Positions 1-7,400 are shown, numbered from the stretch's first letter. The stretch is DNA of 12,647 bases from CAG-882 sp050874385 (GCA_050874385.1 JBNMKO010000091.1:1-12647); one strand, 5' to 3'. Made by a program: numbers and translations. The notes: generated by a model from the sequence alone, not told the origin.

Positions 1-1
1 C

Positions 2-424
2 GTGGCGGCTTACTTTGCCGTGAAGGAGAAGAAGATATTTGAGTATATCACTGTGCTCATGCTTATGGGAGTTGCTTTCCTCATCCTCGATGTGAGCAAC
101 ACGAAGCTGTATTGGATAATCATGTTTACGACACTTCTGCTCGTGACGATGGACGTAGAAAAATGGATACCTGACAACGGCTTGTGCCGTGGTGTGGTGT
201 CGTTGGTTCGATTTATATCGAAGTACTCTTATGCGCTCTACCTCGGACATCCTATAGGAATACTTATAATGAAGAGCATTTTCAACCCTGACACGACCAC
301 AATGCCTATTGTGCTGTACAGGGTGATTGAGTTCGGATTTTTTGTGCTGATGACATTTGTGGTATATGTGTTGTTTGAGAAGCCGGCGGCAAAAATCTTT
401 GGCGGAAAGAAAAAAGGGGATTGA
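2..424 (+). CDS. Acyltransferase family 3 membrane protein, C-terminal part (5' truncated by window)
   Basis: This is the C-terminal 140 residues of an integral membrane acyltransferase; the frame is open at the window edge, so the GTG at base 2 is probably an internal valine. Hydrophobic segments lie at about residues 14-30, 36-52, 76-93 and 105-125. The motif SYALYLGHP (76-84) matches the late conserved Ser-x-x-Tyr-Leu-x-His block of acyltransferase-3 (OafA/OatA-like) proteins. FEKP (125-128) matches their typical final-helix exit motif, and a short Lys-rich cytoplasmic tail follows. The family moves acyl groups, usually acetyl, onto sugars of surface polysaccharides or peptidoglycan. The MBOAT gene starts three bases after the stop, so the two are almost certainly co-transcribed. 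The family is clear, but the substrate and the N-terminal catalytic region cannot be seen. Confidence 0.8.
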   Translation: MAAYFAVKEKKIFEYITVLMLMGVAFLILDVSNTKLYWIIMFTTLLLVTMDVEKWIPDNGLCRGVVSLVRFISKYSYALYLGHPIGILIMKSIFNPDTTTMPIVLYRVIEFGFFVLMTFVVYVLFEKPAAKIFGGKKKGD

Positions 425-427
425 TAT

Positions 428-1939
428 ATGCTTTTTAATTCGATTGGTTTTGCCGTCTTTATGACGGCAGTGTTTTTGATATACTGGAATATTCCTCCAA
501 GGTACAGATATCTGGCGGTGCTTGCCGCCAACTGCTATTTTTATCTTGGTTTTGGCGTAAATAATTTTTTGCTGTTGTGCGTGGTGTGCGTTGTGACATA
601 CACAGGGGCGCTTTTCATGGAGAAATGTCAGGGGGGCTTAAAAAAATTGTGCTTCGGGCTGCCGTTTGCGGTGGCGCTGGGGCTTCTTTTGGTGTTCAAG
701 TACTTTAATTTTGCCGGACAGGTATTGTCGGATGCGCTTGGAGTTTTCGGGATAGGCTTTACACCTGCTGTGTTAAAAATTGCTGCCCCAATCGGAATAT
801 CCTTCTACACTTTTAAGGTCATAAGCTATATGGTTGAGGTGTATAGGGGCAAGCTTCCGGCACAGAGAAATTTTGCAAAGTACGCGACGTATGTGGGGTT
901 CTTTCCGCAGATTGCGTCGGGGCCGATACAGAGACCAGGTTCATTTTTTGAGGAGCTGGAAAGAGCGGGACAGGCAGATAAAGAAAATAATGGTTTTTCG
1001 TATGAGAAGGCATCAGATGCGCTAAAGATTATGGGTGTGGGATTTTTCAAGAAAATGATTGTCGCCGACCTGCTGTCCGGGTATGTGACCAAAGTTTTCT
1101 CGGATGTAAATTCGTATGACGGCTTCGCGCTTATGGCGGCGGCATTTCTCTTTTCAATACAGATATACTGCGATTTTGCCGGGTATTCGGACATTGCAAA
1201 CGGTGCGGCTAGACTTCTCGGCTACGACGGGGCGAGAAACTTTGAGTATCCATATTTTTCCGCATCGGTCAAGGAGTTCTGGGGAAGATGGCATATATCG
1301 CTGTCGACTTGGTTTAGAGATTACATCTATATACCGCTCGGCGGAAGCCGCGTGGGAAACTTTAGATACGCGCTTAATATAATGATTACTTTTGCAGTCA
1401 GCGGATTGTGGCACGGGGCAAGTCTGACTTTTATCGTGTGGGGAGCGCTTCACGGCGCGGTTCAGGTGCTTGAGACTTTTGCACACAATGCATGGGCAAG
1501 ACTTCACGGGCGCGACCCCAAGGACAAGTCCTACAAAAAGAAGGGTGCGGCGCGCATCGTGAGTATCGTGCTTGTGTTTTTGTTTGCGACGGTGGCGTGG
1601 GTATTTTTTGAGGCGGACAGCCTAAGTGATGCCATGTACGTTCTCACAAATATGTGGCATGGTATTGCATCACCTGTGGGATATGTAAAGGGCGGCTTGC
1701 AGTCGATTGGTATAAACAGCGGAATGATGCTGCACCTTATAATTGTGATAGGAATGTTGTTTGCCTACGACTTGGCGGCGTACATTGCGGCGCAGAAAGG
1801 CAGCTCTATTTTTGAAAAATTCGGTAGACTGCCTAAAGTGGTCAGATGGATTGTATATATTCTGGTGGTTGACTTGATGGTTATATGGTTCATGCAGTAT
1901 GGGGCGGACAGCAGCTCTTTTGTGTACTTTGAGTTTTAG
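428..1939 (+). CDS. MBOAT-family membrane O-acyltransferase (AlgI/DltB-like)
   Basis: A 503-residue polytopic protein of normal length for AlgI/PatA-type MBOAT enzymes, which pass an acyl group through the membrane to an extracellular acceptor. The N-terminus MLFNS followed by a hydrophobic segment ending in YW is typical. Conserved blocks are PIGISFYTF (121-129), the GFFPQIASGPIQRP block (157-170), YCDFAGYSDIA (247-257), FWGRWHISLSTWFRDYIY (284-301) and SGLWHGAS (325-332). H329 in WHGA is the expected catalytic histidine, and H289 in GRWH is the second conserved histidine. The start follows an AAGGGG ribosome binding site by about eight bases. It sits directly after the acyltransferase-3 gene and upstream of an SGNH-type protein, the usual partner class for AlgI and DltB. 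Acetylation of a surface polysaccharide or teichoic acid is inferred. Since no DltA or DltC is visible, D-alanylation is less likely. Confidence 0.92.
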   Translation: MLFNSIGFAVFMTAVFLIYWNIPPRYRYLAVLAANCYFYLGFGVNNFLLLCVVCVVTYTGALFMEKCQGGLKKLCFGLPFAVALGLLLVFKYFNFAGQVLSDALGVFGIGFTPAVLKIAAPIGISFYTFKVISYMVEVYRGKLPAQRNFAKYATYVGFFPQIASGPIQRPGSFFEELERAGQADKENNGFSYEKASDALKIMGVGFFKKMIVADLLSGYVTKVFSDVNSYDGFALMAAAFLFSIQIYCDFAGYSDIANGAARLLGYDGARNFEYPYFSASVKEFWGRWHISLSTWFRDYIYIPLGGSRVGNFRYALNIMITFAVSGLWHGASLTFIVWGALHGAVQVLETFAHNAWARLHGRDPKDKSYKKKGAARIVSIVLVFLFATVAWVFFEADSLSDAMYVLTNMWHGIASPVGYVKGGLQSIGINSGMMLHLIIVIGMLFAYDLAAYIAAQKGSSIFEKFGRLPKVVRWIVYILVVDLMVIWFMQYGADSSSFVYFEF

Positions 1940-1943
1940 AAAT

Positions 1944-2009
1944 ACCTTGTTTTAATGGGAAAACAGGAATTTGTACATGGCTAAGTTTTTGAGCCTGTTT
2001 TGACAAGGT
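1944..2009. repeat. Two-part inverted repeat overlapping the promoter of the SGNH gene
   Basis: ACCTTGT (1944-1950) is complementary to ACAAGGT (2003-2009), and AAAACAGG (1960-1967) to CCTGTTTT (1994-2001), giving 7 + 8 bp around a 26-base loop with an asymmetric bulge. AAAACAGG can alternatively pair with the nearer CCTTGTTTT (1945-1953) with one bulged T, so two structures would exclude each other. The right arms overlap the -35 box at 2000-2005. No T-run follows, so it is not a standard intrinsic terminator. Role unknown. Confidence 0.5.
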
Positions 2010-2028
2010 GCGATATTAATAATATATA
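2000..2028 (+). promoter_or_regulatory. Sigma-A type promoter for the SGNH-like gene
   Basis: A perfect -35 box TTGACA (2000-2005) is followed by a 17-base spacer and a -10 box TATATA (2023-2028), five of six matches to TATAAT. The start of transcription would be near 2035, giving a leader of roughly 65 bases before the ATG at 2102. This suggests the SGNH gene can be expressed separately from the MBOAT gene upstream. Confidence 0.7.
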
Positions 2029-2101
2029 GGCTTGATAATGTAGAAAATAGTTTTTTTGTTATTGGCAGTGTCACGGCAAAGTAGTGTCGTGGAGGAGTGG
2101 T

Positions 2102-3016
2102 ATGAGAGAGAATAAATCCAGTTTTATAAAATTCATAGTGACGGTGTTGGTGTTCGTGATGCTTGTGGCGGTGTCACTTGGCGGCTACTTTGCGGTGCAG
2201 TATATAAAGGGAAAGAACAGTCCTTCAAGCTTTGGCCCGGAGCTCTATTATGCGCTTGATTTGGCGGAGGAGAAAACCGAGTACACGAAAGTTATAATAG
2301 GCGACAGCGTGGCAAGGCTTATCTTTTCGCCGGACTATCAGGACGAGACGGACACGACATGTTATCTAGCGACAAATCAGGCAATCACAGTGCTTGGCAA
2401 CTATATTTTGCTCAGTCGCTATCTTGAAAATAATCCGCAGACGCAGGAGGTCTATTACATTGTCAGACCTCAGAGCCTTGCAAATCCGCTGTGGTTTAAC
2501 TTTTCGTTCCAGTACTTTATCGTGCCGTTTTACAACGACACATACAAGAAGTATATAGATGACGACACAAGGGAATATATTGAGGACAGATTTGGAAAAA
2601 TGTATGCGACTAATGATATAGTAAAGAGCTTTATCGAGAACAACGCCTACTATATGGACGTGTACCTCAACAATGTGCTTGAGCAGCAGCTCGAGGTTCG
2701 CGACGAGAAGCATATAAGTGACCTCACAATAAAATATCTTCCTAAGATTAAGGAGCTGTGTGACAGCTACGGGGTCAAGCTAAAGGTGATGGCGGCTCCG
2801 CTTCCGGACACCGAGGACAACCACGACTGGGCGGAGTTCGGGCAGCAGATTGTGGACAATGGACTTGAGGATTTGCTTGGAGATTATCTTGGTGGCATAG
2901 ACTATTACCCGGAGAGCGCGTTTGGGGATGAAGCGCATTTTACACAGGAGTATCTTGAGGCGGAGAGGGATGTTATTATAGAGAAACTCTTTAATTATAG
3001 CAATCCTAAAAATTAA
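2102..3016 (+). CDS. Membrane-anchored SGNH-hydrolase-like protein (DltD/AlgJ-type acyltransfer partner)
   Basis: A 304-residue protein with one N-terminal membrane anchor (about residues 10-33, preceded by Lys/Arg) and an extracellular domain. IIGDSVAR contains the block I Gly-Asp-Ser (G67-D68-S69, S69 the likely nucleophile). TNQ near residue 92 and GN at 99-100 sit where the family's middle blocks occur, and DEAHF supplies a D276-x-x-H279 pair as in the C-terminal SGNH block. This Ser-early, DxxH-late order is that of DltD. Such proteins work with MBOAT enzymes in the final transfer of acyl groups to a wall polymer or exopolysaccharide, fitting the gene upstream. The ATG at 2102 was chosen because GGAGG (2091-2095) lies six bases before it; a GTG at 2084 in the same frame would put that site inside the gene. 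Overall similarity to named families looks weak, so the exact reaction is inferred. Confidence 0.75.
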   Translation: MRENKSSFIKFIVTVLVFVMLVAVSLGGYFAVQYIKGKNSPSSFGPELYYALDLAEEKTEYTKVIIGDSVARLIFSPDYQDETDTTCYLATNQAITVLGNYILLSRYLENNPQTQEVYYIVRPQSLANPLWFNFSFQYFIVPFYNDTYKKYIDDDTREYIEDRFGKMYATNDIVKSFIENNAYYMDVYLNNVLEQQLEVRDEKHISDLTIKYLPKIKELCDSYGVKLKVMAAPLPDTEDNHDWAEFGQQIVDNGLEDLLGDYLGGIDYYPESAFGDEAHFTQEYLEAERDVIIEKLFNYSNPKN

Positions 3017-3108
3017 TCCATTTTTTAATGTAAAGCAATATCTTAAGAAATATAAGTTGATATATGCAACAATTGATGGAATTGCTATGGATATAAGAAA
3101 GTGTAAAA

Positions 3109-5088
3109 ATGTTTTATTCGGGAAAATTTATCGGTGACGTGAGAAATGCACAGGACATAAAGCTTGCCATTCTTGCACAGGGCTTGTGTTCCACAGCGCA
3201 GCTTGCAAGGATTGAGAGTGGCATAAGAAGTGCGGAAAAGCTTCTTTTTGACAGTCTTTATGAGAGGCTTGGAAAAAATACGGAAAAATTTACTGTGCTT
3301 TTAGACTGTGACGAGTATGAACAGTTGTTGGAACGGATAAGAATATGTGACTGTATCGATGCAGGCAAATATGAGGAAGCGCGGGAACGAATAGAGGCAT
3401 ACAAAAAGACCACAAAAAATAATATTCACAGGCAGTATCTTTGCCTTGTGGAATGTGAAGTGATGCACAGAACCCATACCACGGTGGCTGAGTGTATGGA
3501 TAAGCTTATGGAGGGGATAAGGTACACTTATCCTGATTTTGATATCGACAATATTTCCAAATATTATCTTAGCAGGCTGGAAATGTTTATTGTGCAGCAG
3601 TATGTGAGATATATGGAGCAGTCCGGGCAAAATGACAGGGCGGCAGAGCTTTACAGTGATATATTGAATGTTCTTGACAGTGACAGATATGACCGGCATG
3701 AGCGCGAGAAACTGTATGGTTATGTGGGATATCGGCTTATGAAATACCATATTGACAATGGACAGTATCGCAATGCACTTGAGATTGGTAAAAAGACTTA
3801 TGAAAATATCATAGACAGCGGAAAGTGGGTTTTTCTGACAGAGTTAAAAGCGGGAATTATAAAGTGCATTGAAGCGCTCGGCGGAGATACGACTAATGAG
3901 AAAGAAATGTCTAATGCAAAAAGAATTTTGTCGATATTGCAAAAGATGAATGACAGGTACGGTGTAAGACGCGCGGAGGACTATTTTCCGAGGTACGTGG
4001 AGGAGTACGCCGTAAATGTGAACGATGTTATCCGCAAAAGACGAATAATGTACGGCATGACACAGGAAGAGCTTGCGGAGGGGATATGCGATGTTACAAC
4101 CATATCAAGGCTTGAAAATAATAAGCACAATCTAAATGACGAGTTGAGGAGCAGACTTCTTGAAAAACTTAAACTTCCGATTGATAAATATTCGCCGTGT
4201 ACGGAGAATAGTTTTAACGAAAAAATGCTCGAAAAATTTAAAAGGATATCAGATGATATAAAAAATGGGAGGTATGACAGGCTTATAAAATTGTCAAATA
4301 CAGTCAGCGATATTTGCAAAGAAAATAAGTGTGGAAAATACTACGAACTCACAAAATTATCGGATATACCCAGCGATAAGTGTGTAGAAAATAAGTGCGG
4401 AAAATATGACAGGCTTATAAAATTGTCAAATACAGCCAGCGATATTTGCGGAGAAAATAAGTGTGGAAAGTATAACAAGCTTATAAAGCTGCCTAATACC
4501 GAGGAGAATATAGAAGAAGTTATAGCGGAGAACAGCACAGTAAATGATATGGCAGTTGATGAGGCGTTGAGGCGTGTGGCAGCCCTCGAAAAAGATAGTG
4601 GCGGTGTACTGGTGTTTGAGAATGATTGGGGAATTATTGACGATTTGGTGTTTTATTTTGGCAGCAGGGGAGGATACGATAAGATTTTTACATACGGTTC
4701 GGTGTTTAAGCCGTCTTATATTGAACCGATGCCGTATGAGTGTGAGATAGCGAGCGTGATTAAAACCATGGAAGAGGGGGAGCTGTTAAGAGAGCTTGGA
4801 AAAATTGAGGCGGCGGGTGAAAAGTTTGCCAAAGCGATTAAGCTGGCGGTGAGGCTTGATGAGTTTGAGTGGCTTTCGCGTCTGACATATTTATATGCAC
4901 AGAATATGTTTGAGAGAAAGGAAAAGGGCGGCATATTTATGGAAGAGGAATGTGTTGAACTTTTGGAGTATTCGTATGCGCTTGCTTGTGTATATGATGA
5001 TAGAAGGAGAATTGATGCGATTAGAACTCTTTGTAAAATACATAATATAATCGCGAAATTCAGTGTACTAATACTGGACGTTATATAA
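3109..5088 (+). CDS. Large transcriptional regulator with two XRE HTH domains, TPR-like region and tandem repeats
   Basis: A 659-residue cytoplasmic protein. Residues about 16-56 resemble a somewhat degenerate Cro/C1-type helix-turn-helix with the core TAQLARIESG. Residues about 60-290 are helical, TPR-like repeats. A second, more canonical XRE helix-turn-helix lies at about 304-356 (MTQEELAEGI, TTISRLENN). Next come three complete and one partial copy of a 22-residue repeat (387-466), then a second helical region to the end. By analogy with TPR-XRE regulators of Firmicutes (PlcR/Rgg-like logic), the helical parts may sense a peptide or protein; the ligand is not known. ATG 3109 is the first possible start, since an in-frame TAA lies just upstream at 3094; its ribosome binding site is weak (AAGAAAG). 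The ABC exporter downstream is a plausible target. Codon use is more AT-rich than in the flanking metabolic genes. Confidence 0.8.
   Translation: MFYSGKFIGDVRNAQDIKLAILAQGLCSTAQLARIESGIRSAEKLLFDSLYERLGKNTEKFTVLLDCDEYEQLLERIRICDCIDAGKYEEARERIEAYKKTTKNNIHRQYLCLVECEVMHRTHTTVAECMDKLMEGIRYTYPDFDIDNISKYYLSRLEMFIVQQYVRYMEQSGQNDRAAELYSDILNVLDSDRYDRHEREKLYGYVGYRLMKYHIDNGQYRNALEIGKKTYENIIDSGKWVFLTELKAGIIKCIEALGGDTTNEKEMSNAKRILSILQKMNDRYGVRRAEDYFPRYVEEYAVNVNDVIRKRRIMYGMTQEELAEGICDVTTISRLENNKHNLNDELRSRLLEKLKLPIDKYSPCTENSFNEKMLEKFKRISDDIKNGRYDRLIKLSNTVSDICKENKCGKYYELTKLSDIPSDKCVENKCGKYDRLIKLSNTASDICGENKCGKYNKLIKLPNTEENIEEVIAENSTVNDMAVDEALRRVAALEKDSGGVLVFENDWGIIDDLVFYFGSRGGYDKIFTYGSVFKPSYIEPMPYECEIASVIKTMEEGELLRELGKIEAAGEKFAKAIKLAVRLDEFEWLSRLTYLYAQNMFERKEKGGIFMEEECVELLEYSYALACVYDDRRRIDAIRTLCKIHNIIAKFSVLILDVI
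4267..4503 (+). repeat. In-frame 66-bp tandem repeat inside the XRE regulator gene
   Basis: Units lie at 4267-4332, 4333-4398 and 4399-4464, with a degenerate partial unit at 4465-4503. Each encodes 22 residues of the pattern G-K/R-Y-x-x-L-x-K-L-S-x-x-x-S-D-x-C-x-E-N-K-C. Units 1 and 3 agree in 19 of 22 residues and are nearly identical in DNA; unit 2 is more diverged. Every complete unit carries a Cys-x4-Cys pair. Because the copies are head to tail and in frame, they expand or contract the protein without breaking it. Confidence 0.9.
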
Positions 5089-5115
5089 TTTTATTGGTAT
5101 ATTTACAGTGCGCGC

Positions 5116-5140
5116 AATAGTTCAATCGTATTGAATTATT
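5116..5140. promoter_or_regulatory. 25-base dyad, candidate operator between regulator and ABC exporter
   Basis: The arms TTCAAT (5121-5126) and ATTGAA (5130-5135) flank a CGT centre. After one G/T mismatch at 5120/5136 the symmetry continues through AATA (5116-5119) and TATT (5137-5140), so 10 of 11 arm positions are paired. No T-run follows, which argues against an intrinsic terminator of the regulator gene. Its length and place suggest a binding site for a dimeric regulator, perhaps the XRE protein encoded just upstream. As RNA it would form an 11-bp stem with one G-U pair. Function is inferred. Confidence 0.5.
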
Positions 5141-5228
5141 ACATTTATTGGAAACAGTAGCGTACTAGTAAAAATGTTTTTCCGGATTTGCCATGGTGAA
5201 TTTTGTGAGGGCGTGATAAGGTTGTAAA

Positions 5229-5246
5229 TGTCAAAGCGCTTGAACA
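5229..5246. promoter_or_regulatory. cre-like imperfect palindrome before the ABC exporter
   Basis: An 18-base element centred on AAGCGCTT (5234-5241) with outer TGT/ACA ends; seven of nine pairs are symmetric. The core matches the centre of CcpA cre sites (consensus TGWAANCGNTNWCA), but the outer G and C positions of the consensus are not met. It ends 21 bases before the exporter start, just ahead of the ribosome binding site. It may be a LacI/CcpA-family operator or a chance palindrome. Confidence 0.3.
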
Positions 5247-5267
5247 AAAAAACGAAGGGAAATTTTC

Positions 5268-6986
5268 ATGGACAAATCAAAAAACAGAACAATAAAATCC
5301 TATTTTTACGCAAATAAACAGTGGTTTTCTATTTTAATTTTTGCGGATATCATGCAAGCGCTGGCGATTGTGGAGGTATCATATTTTATATCTCGTGTGT
5401 TCGCGGCTGTCGGAGAGGTCAGCATGGACAGCATTGTAAAGCTTATTCCGCTTGGGGCGGTCACGCTGGCATTTTTATTTTTAACACAGTGTTTTCAAAA
5501 ATATGCCTTGAGAGTTTTTTTAAAAAGGACTGACACACAGATAAGAGCGGATGTTTTTTCGGGAATTATGTCAAAGGATTTTCGGGATTTCGGCGAGAAA
5601 AATACGGCAGAATATATTTCTGTTATGAACAATGAGCTTGAAAATGTTGAAAAAAATTATATTTCAATGATGCCATATATGCTTGAGACAATTATTCTGA
5701 CTGTGATATCGGCAGCAGGTTTATTTTTTTACTCATTCGAGATGGCGATAGTGATAATTGTGACAGCATTTACAACTGTTGCAGTTCCGGCATTTTTGGG
5801 AAAATATACATCTGACTCAACGGACTCATACATGAAGGGAATGTCATCTTACAATGTCAGGATTAAGGATATTTTTGCCGGATATGAAGTGATAAAAAGC
5901 TTTAGTGCCGAAAAAATAATCAAAAATGTGCATAATGATGCGTTGTCATCCATGGAGCAAAAAAAGTATAAGTACCGTTCAGTAAAGGACATGTTTTCAT
6001 GTATTGTGATACTTGTCACATATCTGATTATTATAATACAATATATTGTCGCGGCGTACCTTATCACGAAAGGAAAAATAACTCTTGCGCTTGCTATGGG
6101 CGCTCTTGACCTTGGACATACAGTCAATAATCAGGCGAGGGAGGCGACAGGGGCATTGATATTATTGAAAGGTACGAAGAAAATTCGTGAGAGAATAGAT
6201 GATATTTTGGATATAAAAAGTGAGCCCCGTGATACAGATTATAACGTGGGGACACTTGGAAATATAACCGTAAAAAATGTGTCATTTGCATACAATGAAG
6301 GAAAAAATATACTGCATAATATCAATTTTACATTTGAGCATGGCAAAAAATATGCGATTGTCGGGGGAAGCGGCTCGGGCAAATCAACATTTATAAAACT
6401 TTTGATGCAGTATTATGACAATTACTGCGGGACAATATTTTGCCAAGATAAAGATATTAAAGATATAAAAAATATTCCGAGGGAAGCCTTGTACACCAAA
6501 ATGGCAATGATACATCAGAAAGTGTTCATGTTCGATGATACGTTAAAAAATAATATCACTATGTATAACAATTACAGTGAAGATGATATTTTGCAGGCTG
6601 TCAAAAATGCAGGCTTGGAGGATGTGGTAAAAAATAATCCACGGGGCTTGGAACAGAAGGTTGGCGAGAACGGCAAAAATCTGTCGGGCGGTGAACAGCA
6701 GCGAATTGCCATTGCGAGGGCTTTGCTCAAAAGAGCGGAAGTGCTTATTTTAGATGAGGCAACATCAAGCCTTGACAACGAGGTCGCGGCAAAAATTGAG
6801 AACACAGTTCTCAAACAGAAAAGTATGACCGCAATAGTTATCACGCATAAACTTGTGGAGAATATTTTGAGACAGTATGATGGAATAATTGTGATGTATA
6901 AAGGACAGATTGCGGAATATGGAACATTTGACCAACTCATGGAGAGGAAAGAAAAGTTTTATGGGCTGTTTATGCTGAATAATTAG
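5268..6986 (+). CDS. ABC exporter, fused permease and ATP-binding domains (half transporter)
   Basis: A 572-residue half transporter with the membrane domain first (about 1-320; hydrophobic stretches near 20-45, 57-75, 137-155, 158-176, 243-266 and 270-285) and a nucleotide-binding domain from about 332. Walker A is GGSGSGKST (366-374), the Q-loop is at Q417, the signature is LSGGEQ (472-477), Walker B is VLILDE (492-497) with catalytic E497, and the switch histidine is H527. All are intact, so a working homodimer is possible; no second half is encoded nearby. There is no N-terminal C39 peptidase domain, so it is not a leader-cleaving bacteriocin exporter. The substrate cannot be told from sequence: peptides, lipids and drugs are all carried by this family. 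AAGGGA (5255-5260) precedes the ATG by seven bases. It is separated from the XRE regulator by 179 bases with two dyads, suggesting regulated expression. Confidence 0.9.
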   Translation: MDKSKNRTIKSYFYANKQWFSILIFADIMQALAIVEVSYFISRVFAAVGEVSMDSIVKLIPLGAVTLAFLFLTQCFQKYALRVFLKRTDTQIRADVFSGIMSKDFRDFGEKNTAEYISVMNNELENVEKNYISMMPYMLETIILTVISAAGLFFYSFEMAIVIIVTAFTTVAVPAFLGKYTSDSTDSYMKGMSSYNVRIKDIFAGYEVIKSFSAEKIIKNVHNDALSSMEQKKYKYRSVKDMFSCIVILVTYLIIIIQYIVAAYLITKGKITLALAMGALDLGHTVNNQAREATGALILLKGTKKIRERIDDILDIKSEPRDTDYNVGTLGNITVKNVSFAYNEGKNILHNINFTFEHGKKYAIVGGSGSGKSTFIKLLMQYYDNYCGTIFCQDKDIKDIKNIPREALYTKMAMIHQKVFMFDDTLKNNITMYNNYSEDDILQAVKNAGLEDVVKNNPRGLEQKVGENGKNLSGGEQQRIAIARALLKRAEVLILDEATSSLDNEVAAKIENTVLKQKSMTAIVITHKLVENILRQYDGIIVMYKGQIAEYGTFDQLMERKEKFYGLFMLNN

Positions 6987-7075
6987 GCATGTGAAAGTAA
7001 AAATATAGAACGGAAAAGTAAACAAATTGCCTAAGTAGTCAAATGGGGAAAAGTATAAATTTTAAATCATTGGCC

Positions 7076-7104
7076 TTTTGAAATGGTGAGCGGTGTGATA
7101 CAAT
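7076..7104 (+). promoter_or_regulatory. Extended -10 promoter for the DUF4160/DUF2442 pair
   Basis: TGATACAAT (7096-7104) is an extended -10 element (TG, one base, then TACAAT). The -35 region at 17-base spacing is TTTTGA (7076-7081), a poor match, as is common with extended -10 promoters. Transcription would begin near 7111, about 26 bases before the ATG. Confidence 0.5.
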
Positions 7105-7136
7105 AAATATAGAAATTAAGTAGAAGGAGGGATACA

Positions 7137-7400
7137 ATGCCGGAACTTAGCAGATTTGGTGGAATGGTTATTTATATGTTATTTATGGATACGAAACAAC
7201 ATAATAAGCCACATGTACATGTGTACTATGGTGATTATGAGGCTGCCGTTGGAATAGATGGAGAATTATTGGCGGGTTCCCTTCCAAAAAAGCAATTAAA
7301 GATGGTGGTCGGCTGGCTGGCATTTCATGAAGAGGAAGCATATAAGGCATGGAATTTGGCTGTCAGAGGAGAGCATTTTGATAAAATTGCCCCTATGTAA
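7137..7400 (+). CDS. DUF4160 domain protein
   Basis: An 87-residue protein matching DUF4160 over its whole length. MPELSRF opens the protein, KPHVHVYYGDYEA (24-36) is the diagnostic His-rich stretch, AGSLP (46-50) follows, and a W60...W72 helical tail has the typical HEEE...W pattern. It has no signal peptide or membrane segment. The biochemical role of the family is not established. It begins six bases after a perfect AAGGAGG (7124-7130) and is followed by a DUF2442 gene after 13 bases, a pairing often seen in bacterial genomes and sometimes proposed to be toxin-antitoxin-like. Confidence 0.85.
   Translation: MPELSRFGGMVIYMLFMDTKQHNKPHVHVYYGDYEAAVGIDGELLAGSLPKKQLKMVVGWLAFHEEEAYKAWNLAVRGEHFDKIAPM

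Noticed and set aside
238..531. Open frames on the - strand (for example here and at 826-1194, 6572-6940 and 8559-9059)
   Set aside because: They lie opposite well-supported genes, show no family motifs and lack ribosome binding sites; they are antisense shadows.
2084..2101. GTG start at 2084 for the SGNH gene
   Set aside because: The GGAGG at 2091-2095 lies downstream of it and serves the ATG at 2102.
4267..4503. Tandem repeats as a CRISPR array
   Set aside because: The copies are contiguous, in frame and without unique spacers; they encode a protein repeat.
5174..5227. A 17-codon ORF between the XRE and ABC genes as a signalling peptide
   Set aside because: No ribosome binding site precedes it and it has no features of a leader or pheromone.
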